NCBI RefSeq assembly: GCF_900109685.1
Contig: NZ_FOBB01000004.1
Location: 1 to 64,000 of the forward strand
Origin: Chitinophaga rupis
GTDB taxonomy: Bacteria > Bacteroidota > Bacteroidia > Chitinophagales > Chitinophagaceae
Direction of reading: 5' to 3'
DNA length: 64,000 nt
Shown here one piece after another: positions 8,929 through 17,682 of the stretch. Position numbers and translations under genes: made by a program. The notes beneath the pieces were generated by a model. That model was given only the letters and a program-made list of their open reading frames with translations, ran no database searches and had not been told where the DNA came from. How positions within the stretch are numbered: position 1 is the stretch's first letter; every line of letters begins with the position of its first letter.

Positions 8929-9849
8929 AACCTTCCCCACTGTTCTGCCGCTTTCCACCTGCAAATGCGCTTTGTCCATATCCGCAAAAGCAAAGGTTTG
9001 TGATACATGGGACCTGAGCTGACCTTTGGCCAGTAAATCAGCGAGTGCTTTCATATCCTCTCCGCTGGATTGTACCAGTATAAACGCGCCGCGGATGCCT
9101 TTTGCCTTTGCCTTTTCCGTTACCTCCTCACTAAGGCCGGAGGGAATGCTTACGAGCGTGCCGCCGGGTTTAATTACTTCCAGGGAACGGTCAATATGAT
9201 CACCGCCAATAGCATCCAGCACAAAATCAATATTGTTCACTACTTTCTCAAATTGCTGAGACCTGTAATCGATATGTTCATCAGCCCCCAGGCTTAACAC
9301 AAAATCCCTGTTGGCAGCAGAAGAGGTGCCTATTACATAAGCGCCCAGGTGTTTGGCTATTTGTACGGCGTAGTGCCCTACCCCCCCAGCCGCTGCGTGT
9401 ATAAGTACCCGTTGGCCTGCCTTTACCTGCCCAAATTGCACGAGGGTTTGCCAAACGGTTAAAGGCGCCAGTGTTGCAGCAGCAGCTTCCGCGTGGGAAA
9501 TGTTAGCCGGTTTTAATGCCAGGTGTGCGGCAGGTGCGGCTACGTATTCCGCATAGGCCTTACCATGGCCGGGAAAATTCACCATCCCGAATACTTCATC
9601 ACCTGCTTTGAACTGCGGAGAGCTGGAAGCAGTAACCACGCCGGATATATCCCAACCTAAGATCAGAGGGGAAAACGTTTTCAGCCGGCCGTACATACCT
9701 CTGCCCTGGCGGCTCTTTACATCTACCGGGTTAATGCTGATGGCTTTTACCTGTACCAGTACTTCGTTATCGCCAATAACAGGGGTATCTATTTGTGTAT
9801 GGATAAGGTTTTCGACCCCTCCAGGCTGCGCTACGATAATTGCTTTCAT
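8911..9849 (-). CDS. NADP-dependent zinc-type alcohol dehydrogenase/quinone oxidoreductase
   Basis: A 312-residue MDR-superfamily oxidoreductase, cytoplasmic. The N-terminal GroES-like domain (about 1-120) includes SINPVDVKSRQG and GWDISGVV. The Rossmann domain carries AAAGGVGHYAVQIAKHLGA (about 152-170). The catalytic zinc ligands of true alcohol dehydrogenases are absent, so it belongs to the zinc-free quinone oxidoreductase/enoyl reductase group, which reduces quinones or enones with NADPH. It is divergent from an AraC regulator whose start is 88 bases away, the likely controller. The last codons (VVINN) coincide with the AT-rich repeat, so the C-terminus may have been altered by it. Confidence 0.88.
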   Translation of the reverse strand: MKAIIVAQPGGVENLIHTQIDTPVIGDNEVLVQVKAISINPVDVKSRQGRGMYGRLKTFSPLILGWDISGVVTASSSPQFKAGDEVFGMVNFPGHGKAYAEYVAAPAAHLALKPANISHAEAAAATLAPLTVWQTLVQFGQVKAGQRVLIHAAAGGVGHYAVQIAKHLGAYVIGTSSAANRDFVLSLGADEHIDYRSQQFEKVVNNIDFVLDAIGGDHIDRSLEVIKPGGTLVSIPSGLSEEVTEKAKAKGIRGAFILVQSSGEDMKALADLLAKGQLRSHVSQTFAFADMDKAHLQVESGRTVGKVVVINN

Positions 9850-9925
9850 GTGGCTTATTGATTTAATAACACAAAATTATACAGGCGAGATGGCTATTTA
9901 CTGGTATAACTTTTCGCTTTTTCTG

Positions 9926-9933
9926 TACATTTG
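9926..9933 (+). promoter_or_regulatory. -7 element (TACATTTG) of the AraC gene
   Basis: A perfect TAnnTTTG element ends 4 bases before the ATG at 9938. No clear TTG lies about 20 bases upstream. With the usual distance to the transcription start, the message would begin at or next to the start codon, i.e. leaderless. Confidence 0.5.
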
Positions 9934-9937
9934 TCAC

Positions 9938-10783
9938 ATGATAAAGGAAAACCTGTACGAGCCGTTTGAAATTGTGTTCAAAGAGCTGGACGAGCTGCCG
10001 GAGTATGAGCATAAACATACTTTCTTTGAGCTGGTGTACATTTTATCCGGTACCGGTACGCAGTGCATCAATAAACATTCGTTCAACTATCATCCGGGGC
10101 ACATGTTCCTTATTACCCCGGAAGATTGCCATTCCTTTGATATAAAAAGCACTACACAGTTCTTCTTTATCCGCTTTAATGATATTTTTATCCGCAACAG
10201 CAGCATACCTGCCGCCAACCGGGAAAAGCTGGAATTTATTTTACAGAATGCCAACCACCAGCCGGGCTGCATTCTTAGGAACCAAACCGATAAAAGCCTG
10301 GTAAAACCTATTGTGGAAGCCATCATACGGGAGTATGTGAACCGGGACGTTTTTAATAAAGAGCTGATCCAGCAGCTGGTGAACACCCTCATTGTAGTGG
10401 TGGCGCGCAACATTGCCAAGTACCTGCCGCAGGAAGTAAATGAAGCTACGGATGAAAAAGCGCTGGATATACTGCAATACATTCAGCAGCATATCTATGC
10501 GCCGGAGAAGCTGCGTACGGAAGCCATCAGCAAGGAGTTTGGCGTATCGGCCTCCTACCTGGGCCGCTATTTTAAAAAGCATGCCAATGAAACCATGCAG
10601 CAGTACATTAATAACTATAAGCTAAAGCTGATAGAAAGCCGCCTGCTGCGCAGCGACCTGCGTATTAATGAAATAGTGGCGGAGCTGGGCTTTACGGATG
10701 AAAGCCATTTGAATAAATTCTTCCGCAAGCTTAAAGGTATCAGCCCTTCGCAGTTCAGGAATAAGAAGCACCAGACTGCGTGA
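9938..10783 (+). CDS. AraC family transcriptional regulator
   Basis: A 281-residue regulator with an N-terminal cupin sensor (about 15-90, containing HKHTFFELVYILSGTG and GHMFLITPEDCHSF) and a C-terminal AraC HTH pair (about 180-278). The pair includes ISKEFGVSASYLGRYFKKH and INEIVAELGFTDESHLNKFFRK followed by GISPSQFR. The long upstream open extension is antisense to the oxidoreductase gene and is not credible. ATG 9938 begins just before the cupin domain and follows a perfect -7 element. It is divergent from the quinone oxidoreductase and probably regulates it. Confidence 0.9.
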   Translation: MIKENLYEPFEIVFKELDELPEYEHKHTFFELVYILSGTGTQCINKHSFNYHPGHMFLITPEDCHSFDIKSTTQFFFIRFNDIFIRNSSIPAANREKLEFILQNANHQPGCILRNQTDKSLVKPIVEAIIREYVNRDVFNKELIQQLVNTLIVVVARNIAKYLPQEVNEATDEKALDILQYIQQHIYAPEKLRTEAISKEFGVSASYLGRYFKKHANETMQQYINNYKLKLIESRLLRSDLRINEIVAELGFTDESHLNKFFRKLKGISPSQFRNKKHQTA

Positions 10784-10823
10784 AACAAAAGCGCCTATAT
10801 ACTATCCGCTGATGCTGCAATCT

Positions 10824-12053
10824 TTATTTACCTTTATTCGCGCGGTAACTATACACTGTTAATACAGCTCCCAATAATACGATCAACGCACCCAACCAGG
10901 GTGTAGCCGGCAGGCCCAGGGCCGCGCTGCCTACTGCTTTACCACCTGCATAGGAACCGATAGCTACCCCCAGGTTAAAGGCAGAAATGTTCAGGGAAGA
11001 GGCAATATCCTCCGTGCCCGGCAAGTATTTTTCCGCCAGCTGCACAATATATAGCTGCAACCCGGGCACCGTAGCAAAAGATAAAATACCCATTGCAAAT
11101 AAGGTAACTACTGCCGCTACTTTAAAATATACCGTGAAAGAAAATAATAACAGCACCAGCGCCTGTAAAAAGAACATGCTGATCAAGGTCTTTGCAGGAT
11201 TGGTGTTGGACAGCTTGCCCCCTATTACATTACCAAAGGCAATAGCCAGCCCATACACCAATAACAGCAGGCTTACTGATGCAGCGGAGAACCCGCTTAT
11301 CTTTTCCAGCAGCGTAGCAAGGTAGGTGAAGGTTACAAAAGTACCGCCATAACCAAAGGCCGTAATAGCCAGCACCAGCAGGATAGGGCCGCTTTTTAAT
11401 ACCTGCAGCTGCTGTTTTAATTTCAGTGGCGGGCTGCTTTTAAGATGATTGGGAAGCAGGATCCAGGTAGCTGCAAAAGCAACAGCACCTAACAGCACTA
11501 CACCTAAAAAGGTAGCACGCCAGCCAAAATGCTGACCAATAAAGGTGCCCAGCGGCACGCCCATAATAATGGCAATGGTAAGCCCGGCAAACATAATTGC
11601 GATGGCGGTAGCCTTTTTATCCGGCGCTACCAGCGTGGCTGCAATAGTAGCCCCTACTCCGAAGAACACTGCATGCGCAAAGCCTGAAATAAAACGCGCT
11701 ATCAGTAAGGTAATAAAGTCGGGGGCCATGGCTGATGCAATGTGTCCTGCAATGAATAAGCCCATTAAACCTACCAATAGAGGCTTGCGGGGCAGGCTGC
11801 CGGTGAGCGCGGTAAGTAAAGGGCCGCCAAGCGCTACGCCCATGGCGTATATGCTTACCAGCAGGCCCGAAGTGGCAACGCTTACATGTAAGCTTTGTGC
11901 GATGGTAGGCAGTATGCCTACTGCTACAAATTCTGTGGTACCAATAGCAAAAGCGCTGATGGTTAAAGCCCATAAGGCAGCGGGCAATCCTTTACTGGTG
12001 CGGGTTACGGCGGCAGGTGTTATTACTGCTGCTTCCAAGTTAGTATATTCCAT
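10824..12053 (-). CDS. MFS efflux transporter (DHA1/AraJ-like)
   Basis: A 409-residue inner-membrane protein with about 12 hydrophobic segments. The first helix reads LWALTISAFAIGTTEFVAVGILPTIA, a sequence typical of the AraJ/YdhP drug:proton antiporter branch; the loop after TM2 has GSLPRKPLL, the degenerate MFS A-motif. It exports small molecules using the proton gradient; the substrate is unknown. The ATG at 12053 was chosen over an upstream start that would lie inside the promoter and add a non-conserved leader. A TAATTTTG element at 12078-12085 precedes it. It is divergent from a LysR regulator, a common efflux/regulator arrangement. Confidence 0.9.
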   Translation of the reverse strand: MEYTNLEAAVITPAAVTRTSKGLPAALWALTISAFAIGTTEFVAVGILPTIAQSLHVSVATSGLLVSIYAMGVALGGPLLTALTGSLPRKPLLVGLMGLFIAGHIASAMAPDFITLLIARFISGFAHAVFFGVGATIAATLVAPDKKATAIAIMFAGLTIAIIMGVPLGTFIGQHFGWRATFLGVVLLGAVAFAATWILLPNHLKSSPPLKLKQQLQVLKSGPILLVLAITAFGYGGTFVTFTYLATLLEKISGFSAASVSLLLLVYGLAIAFGNVIGGKLSNTNPAKTLISMFFLQALVLLLFSFTVYFKVAAVVTLFAMGILSFATVPGLQLYIVQLAEKYLPGTEDIASSLNISAFNLGVAIGSYAGGKAVGSAALGLPATPWLGALIVLLGAVLTVYSYRANKGK

Positions 12054-12077
12054 TATCCGGTTGATTTGTTTCCGCAA

Positions 12078-12085
12078 CAAAATTA
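12078..12085 (-). promoter_or_regulatory. -7 element (TAATTTTG) of the MFS gene
   Basis: Read on the minus strand this is a perfect TAnnTTTG, 24 bases before the chosen MFS start codon. The partner TTG about 20 bases upstream is not obvious. It lies back to back with the LysR promoter. Confidence 0.5.
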
Positions 12086-12121
12086 CCCCAGGCCATATTA
12101 TTAGCATAATAAGTTAAATAG

Positions 12122-12129
12122 TACCTTTG
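12122..12129 (+). promoter_or_regulatory. -7 element (TACCTTTG) of the LysR gene
   Basis: A perfect TAnnTTTG lies 20 bases before the LysR ATG at 12150. Together with the minus-strand element at 12078-12085 it defines a short divergent promoter region where LysR would bind. Confidence 0.5.
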
Positions 12130-12149
12130 CATTACTAAAATGATAGATT

Positions 12150-13049
12150 ATGCTATTAGACCTGGAATGGTTCCGTACGTTCAAAACCATATATGAAACC
12201 GGCTCGCTTACCGCTACTGCGCAAACATTATATATCTCACAACCAGGCGCAAGCCTGCATCTGAACTCGCTGGAAGCGTATGTGGGGTATAAATTATTTG
12301 ACCGGTCGGCACGGAAAATGGTAGCTACAGACCGGGCTAAGGTGCTGTACAACTTTATTTCCGATGCGCTGAACAAGCTGGAAGCAGCGGAAGAGCACTT
12401 TCATAAAAGCGCCGATACCAATAAATCCAATATCAACATTGGTATGTGCCTGGAAACATTCCAGTTTACGCTGGAACAATATATTTCCGAACTGCCCTTT
12501 AACGTGAGCATTAAATTTGGCGAATACCCCGAAATGCAGCATGAGCTGGACAATGGCCTGCTGGACCTTATTATTACGCCACAAAAAGGTAACCAGCCTA
12601 ACCTGGAATACAAACCATTTTCCAAAGAGCGCATTGTGCTGGTAAGCGGTGAAAAGCAGGACAGCAAACCCTTTGAACAGCTGGTCAAAAAAAAGAAATA
12701 TGCAGATGCCGCCAGCTGGCTGAAACAACAGGTATGGTACAGCACTGCTACGGATATGGAGAACCTGCGCAAATTCTGGCAAACAAATTTCAACAACCAC
12801 CCCGATTTCCGGCCCAATTATATTGTGCCCAATAAATGCTCCATTGTAAGATGTTTGAGTAACCGTACAGGCTTTGCCGTGATACCTGATTTTTTATGCC
12901 GTAACGAGCTGCAAACCGGAAAGCTAAAGCTGGTATGGGAAGGGCACACAGTGCTGGAGAATACCCTGTACTTTGGTAAAAGGAAACGTACCATGTTTGC
13001 AAAGGAGATCAGCCTGATAGAAGGGTTTTTTAAGGAACAGGCGGTGTAA
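12150..13049 (+). CDS. LysR family transcriptional regulator
   Basis: A 299-residue regulator. Residues 1-60 form the winged HTH (LEWFRTFKTIYETGSLTATAQTLYISQPGASLHLNSLE), and residues about 90-295 form the two-lobed periplasmic-binding-protein-like effector domain. It is divergently transcribed from the MFS transporter with 96 bases between, so it most likely controls that efflux gene. A metallo-beta-lactamase gene follows in the same direction, which recalls AmpR/AmpC. However, AmpR partners are divergent and of class C, so the link is only positional. Its stop codon abuts an ATG at 13050 that is not the preferred start of the next gene. Confidence 0.9.
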   Translation: MLLDLEWFRTFKTIYETGSLTATAQTLYISQPGASLHLNSLEAYVGYKLFDRSARKMVATDRAKVLYNFISDALNKLEAAEEHFHKSADTNKSNINIGMCLETFQFTLEQYISELPFNVSIKFGEYPEMQHELDNGLLDLIITPQKGNQPNLEYKPFSKERIVLVSGEKQDSKPFEQLVKKKKYADAASWLKQQVWYSTATDMENLRKFWQTNFNNHPDFRPNYIVPNKCSIVRCLSNRTGFAVIPDFLCRNELQTGKLKLVWEGHTVLENTLYFGKRKRTMFAKEISLIEGFFKEQAV

Positions 13050-13066
13050 ATGGTGGATAGTTTGTT

Positions 13067-13074
13067 TATGTTTG
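13067..13074 (+). promoter_or_regulatory. -7 element (TATGTTTG) of the metallo-beta-lactamase
   Basis: A perfect TAnnTTTG sits 20 bases before ATG 13095 and downstream of the alternative ATG 13050. It therefore supports the shorter protein, which starts directly with a signal peptide. Confidence 0.5.
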
Positions 13075-13094
13075 TATTATTACCATTTACAACT

Positions 13095-13982
13095 ATGCTT
13101 AAAAGATTATTTCAACTCACTTTACTGATAACAACCCTGTTGCTGACCCAACTCTGCGCTCATGCCCAAAAGCCTGCAGGCGCTTACACTCCGCCGGAAA
13201 CCTGGTCGCAGGATTATGCGCCTTTCAGAATTGCCGGCAACCTATATTACGTAGGCTCCTATGAGCTGGCCTGCTATCTTATCACCACTCCCAAAGGCCA
13301 TATACTGATCAACACCGGTATACCGGGATCTGCTCCTATGATCCGGAAGCATGTGGAAGCATTAGGATTCAAATTTTCCGACATCAAAATATTACTGACC
13401 AATCAGGCACATGCTGATCATGTAGGTGCAATGGCAGCGATAAAGAAAATAACAGGTGCAAAAATGATGATCAATGAAAAGGATGCACCTGTACTGGCAG
13501 ACGGGGGAAGATCTGATTATGCGCTGGGCGGCAACCCTGCCTTTGAATATACACCTGTTAAGGCCAACCGGCTGCTGCATGATCAGGATACGGTAACGCT
13601 TGGCGGCATGCAGGTGATCCTACTACACCATCCGGGGCATACTAAAGGCTCCAGCAGCTTTTTGTTCACGGTTAATGATACGCTGCATACCTACCGGGTA
13701 TTGATCGCCAATATGCCCTCTGTGCTGGAAGAGACCAACCTTGCAGGCATGCCCACCTACCCGGATGTTGCTAAAGATTACGCCTATACGCTTGATGCAA
13801 TGAAAAAGCTGGAATTTGATCTCTGGTTCGCAGCCCATGCAGGCCAGTTCGACCTGCACGAAAAACATAAACCCGGCGATGCCTATAACCCTGCAGCCTT
13901 TAATGACCGGCCGGGTTATGATTCCATTTTAAGTGATCTGCAGAAAGCCTATCTTAAAAAGTTGGGGAGCGATAAGCATTAA
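13095..13982 (+). CDS. bla: Subclass B3 metallo-beta-lactamase, Gln-ligand variant
   Basis: A 295-residue periplasmic zinc hydrolase. It begins with a signal peptide ending near AHAQ (residue 25), followed by the alpha-beta/beta-alpha metallo-beta-lactamase fold. The zinc motif reads NQAHADH: Gln104, His106, Asp108 and His109 stand where most B3 enzymes have His-x-His-x-Asp-His. The remaining ligands appear in HPGHTKG (His182) and AAHAGQFDLH (His248). The Gln replacement is known from GOB-type enzymes of Elizabethkingia. Length and the GGNPAF and HTKGSSSF blocks fit B3 beta-lactamases, so hydrolysis of beta-lactams including carbapenems is the expected role; the real spectrum cannot be read from sequence. 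It lies just after the LysR gene with its own promoter. Confidence 0.88.
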   Translation: MLKRLFQLTLLITTLLLTQLCAHAQKPAGAYTPPETWSQDYAPFRIAGNLYYVGSYELACYLITTPKGHILINTGIPGSAPMIRKHVEALGFKFSDIKILLTNQAHADHVGAMAAIKKITGAKMMINEKDAPVLADGGRSDYALGGNPAFEYTPVKANRLLHDQDTVTLGGMQVILLHHPGHTKGSSSFLFTVNDTLHTYRVLIANMPSVLEETNLAGMPTYPDVAKDYAYTLDAMKKLEFDLWFAAHAGQFDLHEKHKPGDAYNPAAFNDRPGYDSILSDLQKAYLKKLGSDKH

Positions 13983-14015
13983 CCCGCGCAAGAGATTAGT
14001 TTAATAGTATGATAC

Positions 14016-15080
14016 GTGAACAACGAACAGGAAAAATTATATGATGTAATTGTTATTGGTGGCGGACAAAGCGCGCTGGCAACTGCCTATTACCTGCGCA
14101 GAACAAATTTGCGTTACCTGCTGCTGGATAAGGAGCCCATCCCTGGCGGGTCCTGGCCGCATAACTGGTATTCGCTGCACCTGTTCTCCCCCGCACAATG
14201 GAGCTCACTGCCCGGCGTTATTATGCCAGGCGGGCCGGACTACTACCCTACCCGGGATGAAGCTATCAGCTACCTGCAAAAGTATGAAGCACGATATGCC
14301 TTTCCGGTAGTGCGGCCGGTTACTGTGCAGAGCGTAACAAAACAAAATGATGTATTTGTGCTAACCACCACCAGCGGTATTTATTATGCCAAAACAGTGG
14401 TAAGCGCTACCGGCAGTTTTACCAATCCATATATACCAGGTATCCGCGGCAGGGATATTTTCAAAGGCCAGGTGCTGCATTCTTCCCAATACCAGCAGCC
14501 GCAGCACTTTAGGGGCAAACGGACAGCCGTAGTGGGTGAAGGTAATTCCGGTGCGCAGATATTGGCAGATATAGCTACGGTAACGGATACACTCTGGATC
14601 ACACGGGAACAGCCCTCTTTTTTACCCGATGATGTGGATGGGCGTTATTTGTTTGATGCTGCCACACAGCTTTATGAAGCTAAAAAACAAGGCAGGGAAC
14701 CTGATCAAAAACCTCCACTGGGACAAATTGTAATGGTGCCTGCAGTAAAAGCTGCACGGGAGCACGGCGTGTACCAGGCCTTACCGGCCTTTGATCACTT
14801 TTATGCTGATGGTATTGGCTGGGATAATGGGCGGCAGGAGCCTGTGGACGCCGTTATCTTTTGTACCGGTTTTCGCCCGGCACTGGAACACCTGCGGCCA
14901 CTGGGTATTATACAGCCGGATGGGGAAATACTTACCAAAATAACCAAAGCATTAACCATAGATGGCCTGTGGCTGGTAGGTTACGGCAGCTGGACAGGCT
15001 TTGCATCTGCCACACTAATAGCAGTGGGCAGAACGGCTAAACGAACCGTAGAGGAAATAGCTGCTTTTCTGCAGGTATAG
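14016..15080 (+). CDS. Flavin-containing monooxygenase (CzcO/TrkA-like)
   Basis: A 354-residue FAD/NAD(P)-binding oxidoreductase, cytoplasmic. The FAD motif VIVIGGGQSALATAYYL lies at about residues 11-27, and a second dinucleotide fold TAVVGEGNSGAQILADIA at about 170-187 binds NADPH. The closing block AVIFCTGFRPALEHL (about 283-297) matches the FMO/Baeyer-Villiger-like CzcO group. Members oxidise soft nucleophiles or ketones, but many are uncharacterised. The only plausible start is GTG 14016; the conserved FAD motif begins ten codons later. It is convergent with the penicillin acylase gene, with a hairpin terminator between. Confidence 0.85.
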   Translation: MNNEQEKLYDVIVIGGGQSALATAYYLRRTNLRYLLLDKEPIPGGSWPHNWYSLHLFSPAQWSSLPGVIMPGGPDYYPTRDEAISYLQKYEARYAFPVVRPVTVQSVTKQNDVFVLTTTSGIYYAKTVVSATGSFTNPYIPGIRGRDIFKGQVLHSSQYQQPQHFRGKRTAVVGEGNSGAQILADIATVTDTLWITREQPSFLPDDVDGRYLFDAATQLYEAKKQGREPDQKPPLGQIVMVPAVKAAREHGVYQALPAFDHFYADGIGWDNGRQEPVDAVIFCTGFRPALEHLRPLGIIQPDGEILTKITKALTIDGLWLVGYGSWTGFASATLIAVGRTAKRTVEEIAAFLQV

Positions 15081-15097
15081 CATGACACAACATGCAT

Positions 15098-15129
15098 AAA
15101 AAACAGCTGCCGGCTTTCACCGGCAGCTG
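15098..15129 (-). terminator. Rho-independent terminator of the penicillin acylase gene
   Basis: A perfect 10-base stem (15104-15113 with 15120-15129, arm CAGCTGCCGG) and a 6-base loop are followed, on the minus strand, by six T residues. The plus-strand side lacks a T run, so it serves the acylase gene best, though the hairpin may also slow transcripts from the other side. Confidence 0.85.
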
Positions 15130-15153
15130 CAATGAATTTAAAGCCTTTATGCA

Positions 15154-17586
15154 TTAACTCTTAGGCTGCATTACCATCCTGAATTTTATACCGGCATCAT
15201 CCCGCTGTTTTTGGTCAAAGATGTGCAACAGGTAATACTTACCCTGCACCCAGTCGCTCACCGCATTATCATAATAAGGGCTGCCCGGGTTACCGCTTTG
15301 CCCGCCGGGATAAATACCATACGCTTCCGTAGTAGCGCCCAATTGCACCACCATACGCCAGGAAGGGCCATGATTGGCTTTGGTGGCATTTACCACATGC
15401 GTACCGCCGCCGGTGTACAGATGCATACGGCTAAAGGCGGGCAGGCTGCGTGTAAGGTGGCGGATATCCGTACCACGGAAACGCCCCCACTCCAGCTCCT
15501 GCCGCTGATCCAGCTTCTGCGCGGAATCTGTTACCTGTGCAAAAGTTTGCAGCACCAGATCAGTTAATGTTTCTTTTTGCGGAGTATGCACATCATCTAC
15601 AAAACGCATAGAGGAATCGCGGATCAGCCATAACAGGGAGGCATTATCCTGCGGATAATCCAGCGCCAGGCTGTCGGCACGGTTCATCAGCTCATCGTCC
15701 CAGATGCGGTGCTTAAGCCCTTCCCACAACATATAAAAGATGGTAGCGCCTTTACTGCCAGGGCTGTTCTGCTGGTCCCACACTTTCAGCAGCTGGTAGT
15801 AGGGCTGTTGTGCAGGTTTAAGATCGGCCTCCGGCAAATGCCTGGTGAGCAAGGGTATGGCGGCGCGTGCAAACAGGTTGGCATTATCGTTCTGCAGCTG
15901 CATCATATCCTGTGTGGTGATCTGGCTCATGGCGCTCAAACGCTCATTGATCCGTTTACCACGGTACAGGTCATAATAACCAAAGTAATAATAAGGATAG
16001 CTGCTGTCTGTTGGCTGCTGGTTGGCAGAGCTTACAAAACCGCGTGCGGGATTTTTAATGTGCGGCACTTCGCCATGCGGAATATATCCCTGCCAGGCAA
16101 AGGTGCTGTCGCTGCCGGGCATGATCCACTTACCCTGATCTTTCCAGCGCAGCGGGAACTCCCCGTTATGCCATAAAGCAATATCGCCGGCTTTGGAAGC
16201 AAATACAAAGTTCTGCGCAGGGCAGGTATAATGTTCCAATGCAGCCACGTAATCATCGTAATTACGGGCATGGTTCAGCCTATTGAAGGTAAGCAGCTCA
16301 TTGGAAGGGTCATGCGCTTTCCAGCGCAGGGCCAGGAAAGGCTGCCCGGGAATATCATCGTGAAAAGTATTATCAAACATTACCGGCCCCCATACGGTGT
16401 AGGCAACGGTATCGTAATAAGACTGCTGACCGCGGATCTTGATCTCTTCCACGCGTGGCACAGCATCGCGGTACTGCCCGTTGAATAAATATTGCTGACG
16501 CCCGTTGCGGAACTGCACGGCGTAATAATCCATCACATCTTCAGAGCCATTAGTTACGCCCCAGGCTATGTTATCATTAAAGCCTATGATAACGCCGGGC
16601 GCACCGGGCAGGCTGGCGCCATATACATTCATGCCGGGCGTTTTGATCTGTACTTCGTACCATAAAGAAGGCAGACTTAAGCCCAGGTGCGGGTCATTAC
16701 ACAGGATGGGCGCGCCGCTGCGGGTTTTGCTGCCACTTACGGCCCAGTTATTACTCCCGTTATCCGGGTCGGGTTTGTCCTGCTTAAAGTGCAGCATGGC
16801 GGCTACCTCCTGCAGGGCGCTGTCTGCGGGCATAACGGCATTCTTCACCGGTTTATCAAAGGCGGTGCCTTTGGGTATTACCGGGTCTATGCTATCGTTA
16901 CGGTCGGGGTACATATTATTAAAGTCCGATGGGCTGAACAGGCGGCGGGCATTGGTATATTCCAGGTCATTCACGCCACCGGCCAGGTCGTACGACATAT
17001 ACTTCAGCAATGCAGCACATTTCAAAGCGCTCCAGGGTTCGGGGCGGTAGTCCAGCAGCTTGTATTCTACTGCCAGGTCGCTGTAAGAAAGGCTGCTGAT
17101 ATAGGCATTGATACCGGCGGAATAGGCTTCCACCACCATTTTGGTAGTGCTGTCCTTTAACATGGCTGCTGCGGATAATTCTGCTGCATATCCCATACCC
17201 AGGCGGCGCTGACGGCGGTCGTACTGCAGCAGCTTGGGGCCCAGGATCTCACTTAAACGCCCCTGTGCGGCCATTGTCTGCAATTCCATTTGCCAAAGGC
17301 GGTCGCGGGCATGCAGGTAACCTTCTGCATAATAGGCATCGGCTTCCTGCTCTGCAAAAATATGCGGCACCATACGATCATCCAGCCATACTTCTACTTT
17401 GCCTTTGAGGCCGGGCAGGGCCAGCTCCTCATTATAATCTTTGCTGATAGCTTCTGCATTTTGCCAGAACCCTTCCTGCGGGCTTAAGAACTTACCTAAG
17501 GGCGGGATGGATCCCCATTTGCGGTTCAGGGCTCCAATTAAAGCAAGGGTAATAACGGCGGCTATAAGAAAGGGTATGAATCTCAT
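15154..17586 (-). CDS. Penicillin acylase family protein (Ntn hydrolase)
   Basis: An 810-residue precursor of an N-terminal-nucleophile amidohydrolase. An N-terminal hydrophobic segment (FIPFLIAAVITLALIGAL) exports or anchors it. Residues 30-275 form the alpha chain, with YAEGYLHARDRLWQMEL typical of the family. Autocleavage is expected before Ser278 in NGSNNWAVSG, where the new terminal Ser is the nucleophile; NDPHLGLSLPSLWYEV follows in the beta chain. The family removes acyl groups from penicillins, acyl-homoserine lactones or other N-acyl compounds; the substrate is unknown. The length is normal and all landmarks are intact. It is a monocistronic gene with its own terminator, beginning 97 bases after the end of the BioF-like gene on the same strand. 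Confidence 0.9.
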   Translation of the reverse strand: MRFIPFLIAAVITLALIGALNRKWGSIPPLGKFLSPQEGFWQNAEAISKDYNEELALPGLKGKVEVWLDDRMVPHIFAEQEADAYYAEGYLHARDRLWQMELQTMAAQGRLSEILGPKLLQYDRRQRRLGMGYAAELSAAAMLKDSTTKMVVEAYSAGINAYISSLSYSDLAVEYKLLDYRPEPWSALKCAALLKYMSYDLAGGVNDLEYTNARRLFSPSDFNNMYPDRNDSIDPVIPKGTAFDKPVKNAVMPADSALQEVAAMLHFKQDKPDPDNGSNNWAVSGSKTRSGAPILCNDPHLGLSLPSLWYEVQIKTPGMNVYGASLPGAPGVIIGFNDNIAWGVTNGSEDVMDYYAVQFRNGRQQYLFNGQYRDAVPRVEEIKIRGQQSYYDTVAYTVWGPVMFDNTFHDDIPGQPFLALRWKAHDPSNELLTFNRLNHARNYDDYVAALEHYTCPAQNFVFASKAGDIALWHNGEFPLRWKDQGKWIMPGSDSTFAWQGYIPHGEVPHIKNPARGFVSSANQQPTDSSYPYYYFGYYDLYRGKRINERLSAMSQITTQDMMQLQNDNANLFARAAIPLLTRHLPEADLKPAQQPYYQLLKVWDQQNSPGSKGATIFYMLWEGLKHRIWDDELMNRADSLALDYPQDNASLLWLIRDSSMRFVDDVHTPQKETLTDLVLQTFAQVTDSAQKLDQRQELEWGRFRGTDIRHLTRSLPAFSRMHLYTGGGTHVVNATKANHGPSWRMVVQLGATTEAYGIYPGGQSGNPGSPYYDNAVSDWVQGKYYLLHIFDQKQRDDAGIKFRMVMQPKS

Positions 17587-17682
17587 AATAATGTGCTGAT
17601 GTGCAGATGGTGCAATATGCAGATGAAATTAGTGTAAAATTATGAAACCGGTAGTGTATGCACGCTTTTTTCCATTTGTACA

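Noticed and set aside
9608..9937. N-terminal extension of the AraC protein
   Set aside because: The extension is antisense to the oxidoreductase gene, runs through the promoter region, and no AraC feature lies in it.
11545..12117. Plus-strand open frame of 190 codons opposite the MFS gene
   Set aside because: It is low in complexity (Ala/Ile/Pro/Lys-rich) and antisense to clear transmembrane helices.
12150..13982. AmpR-AmpC type control of the metallo-beta-lactamase by the LysR gene
   Set aside because: AmpR genes are divergent from their class C target. Here the LysR is divergent from an MFS gene, and the lactamase has its own promoter.
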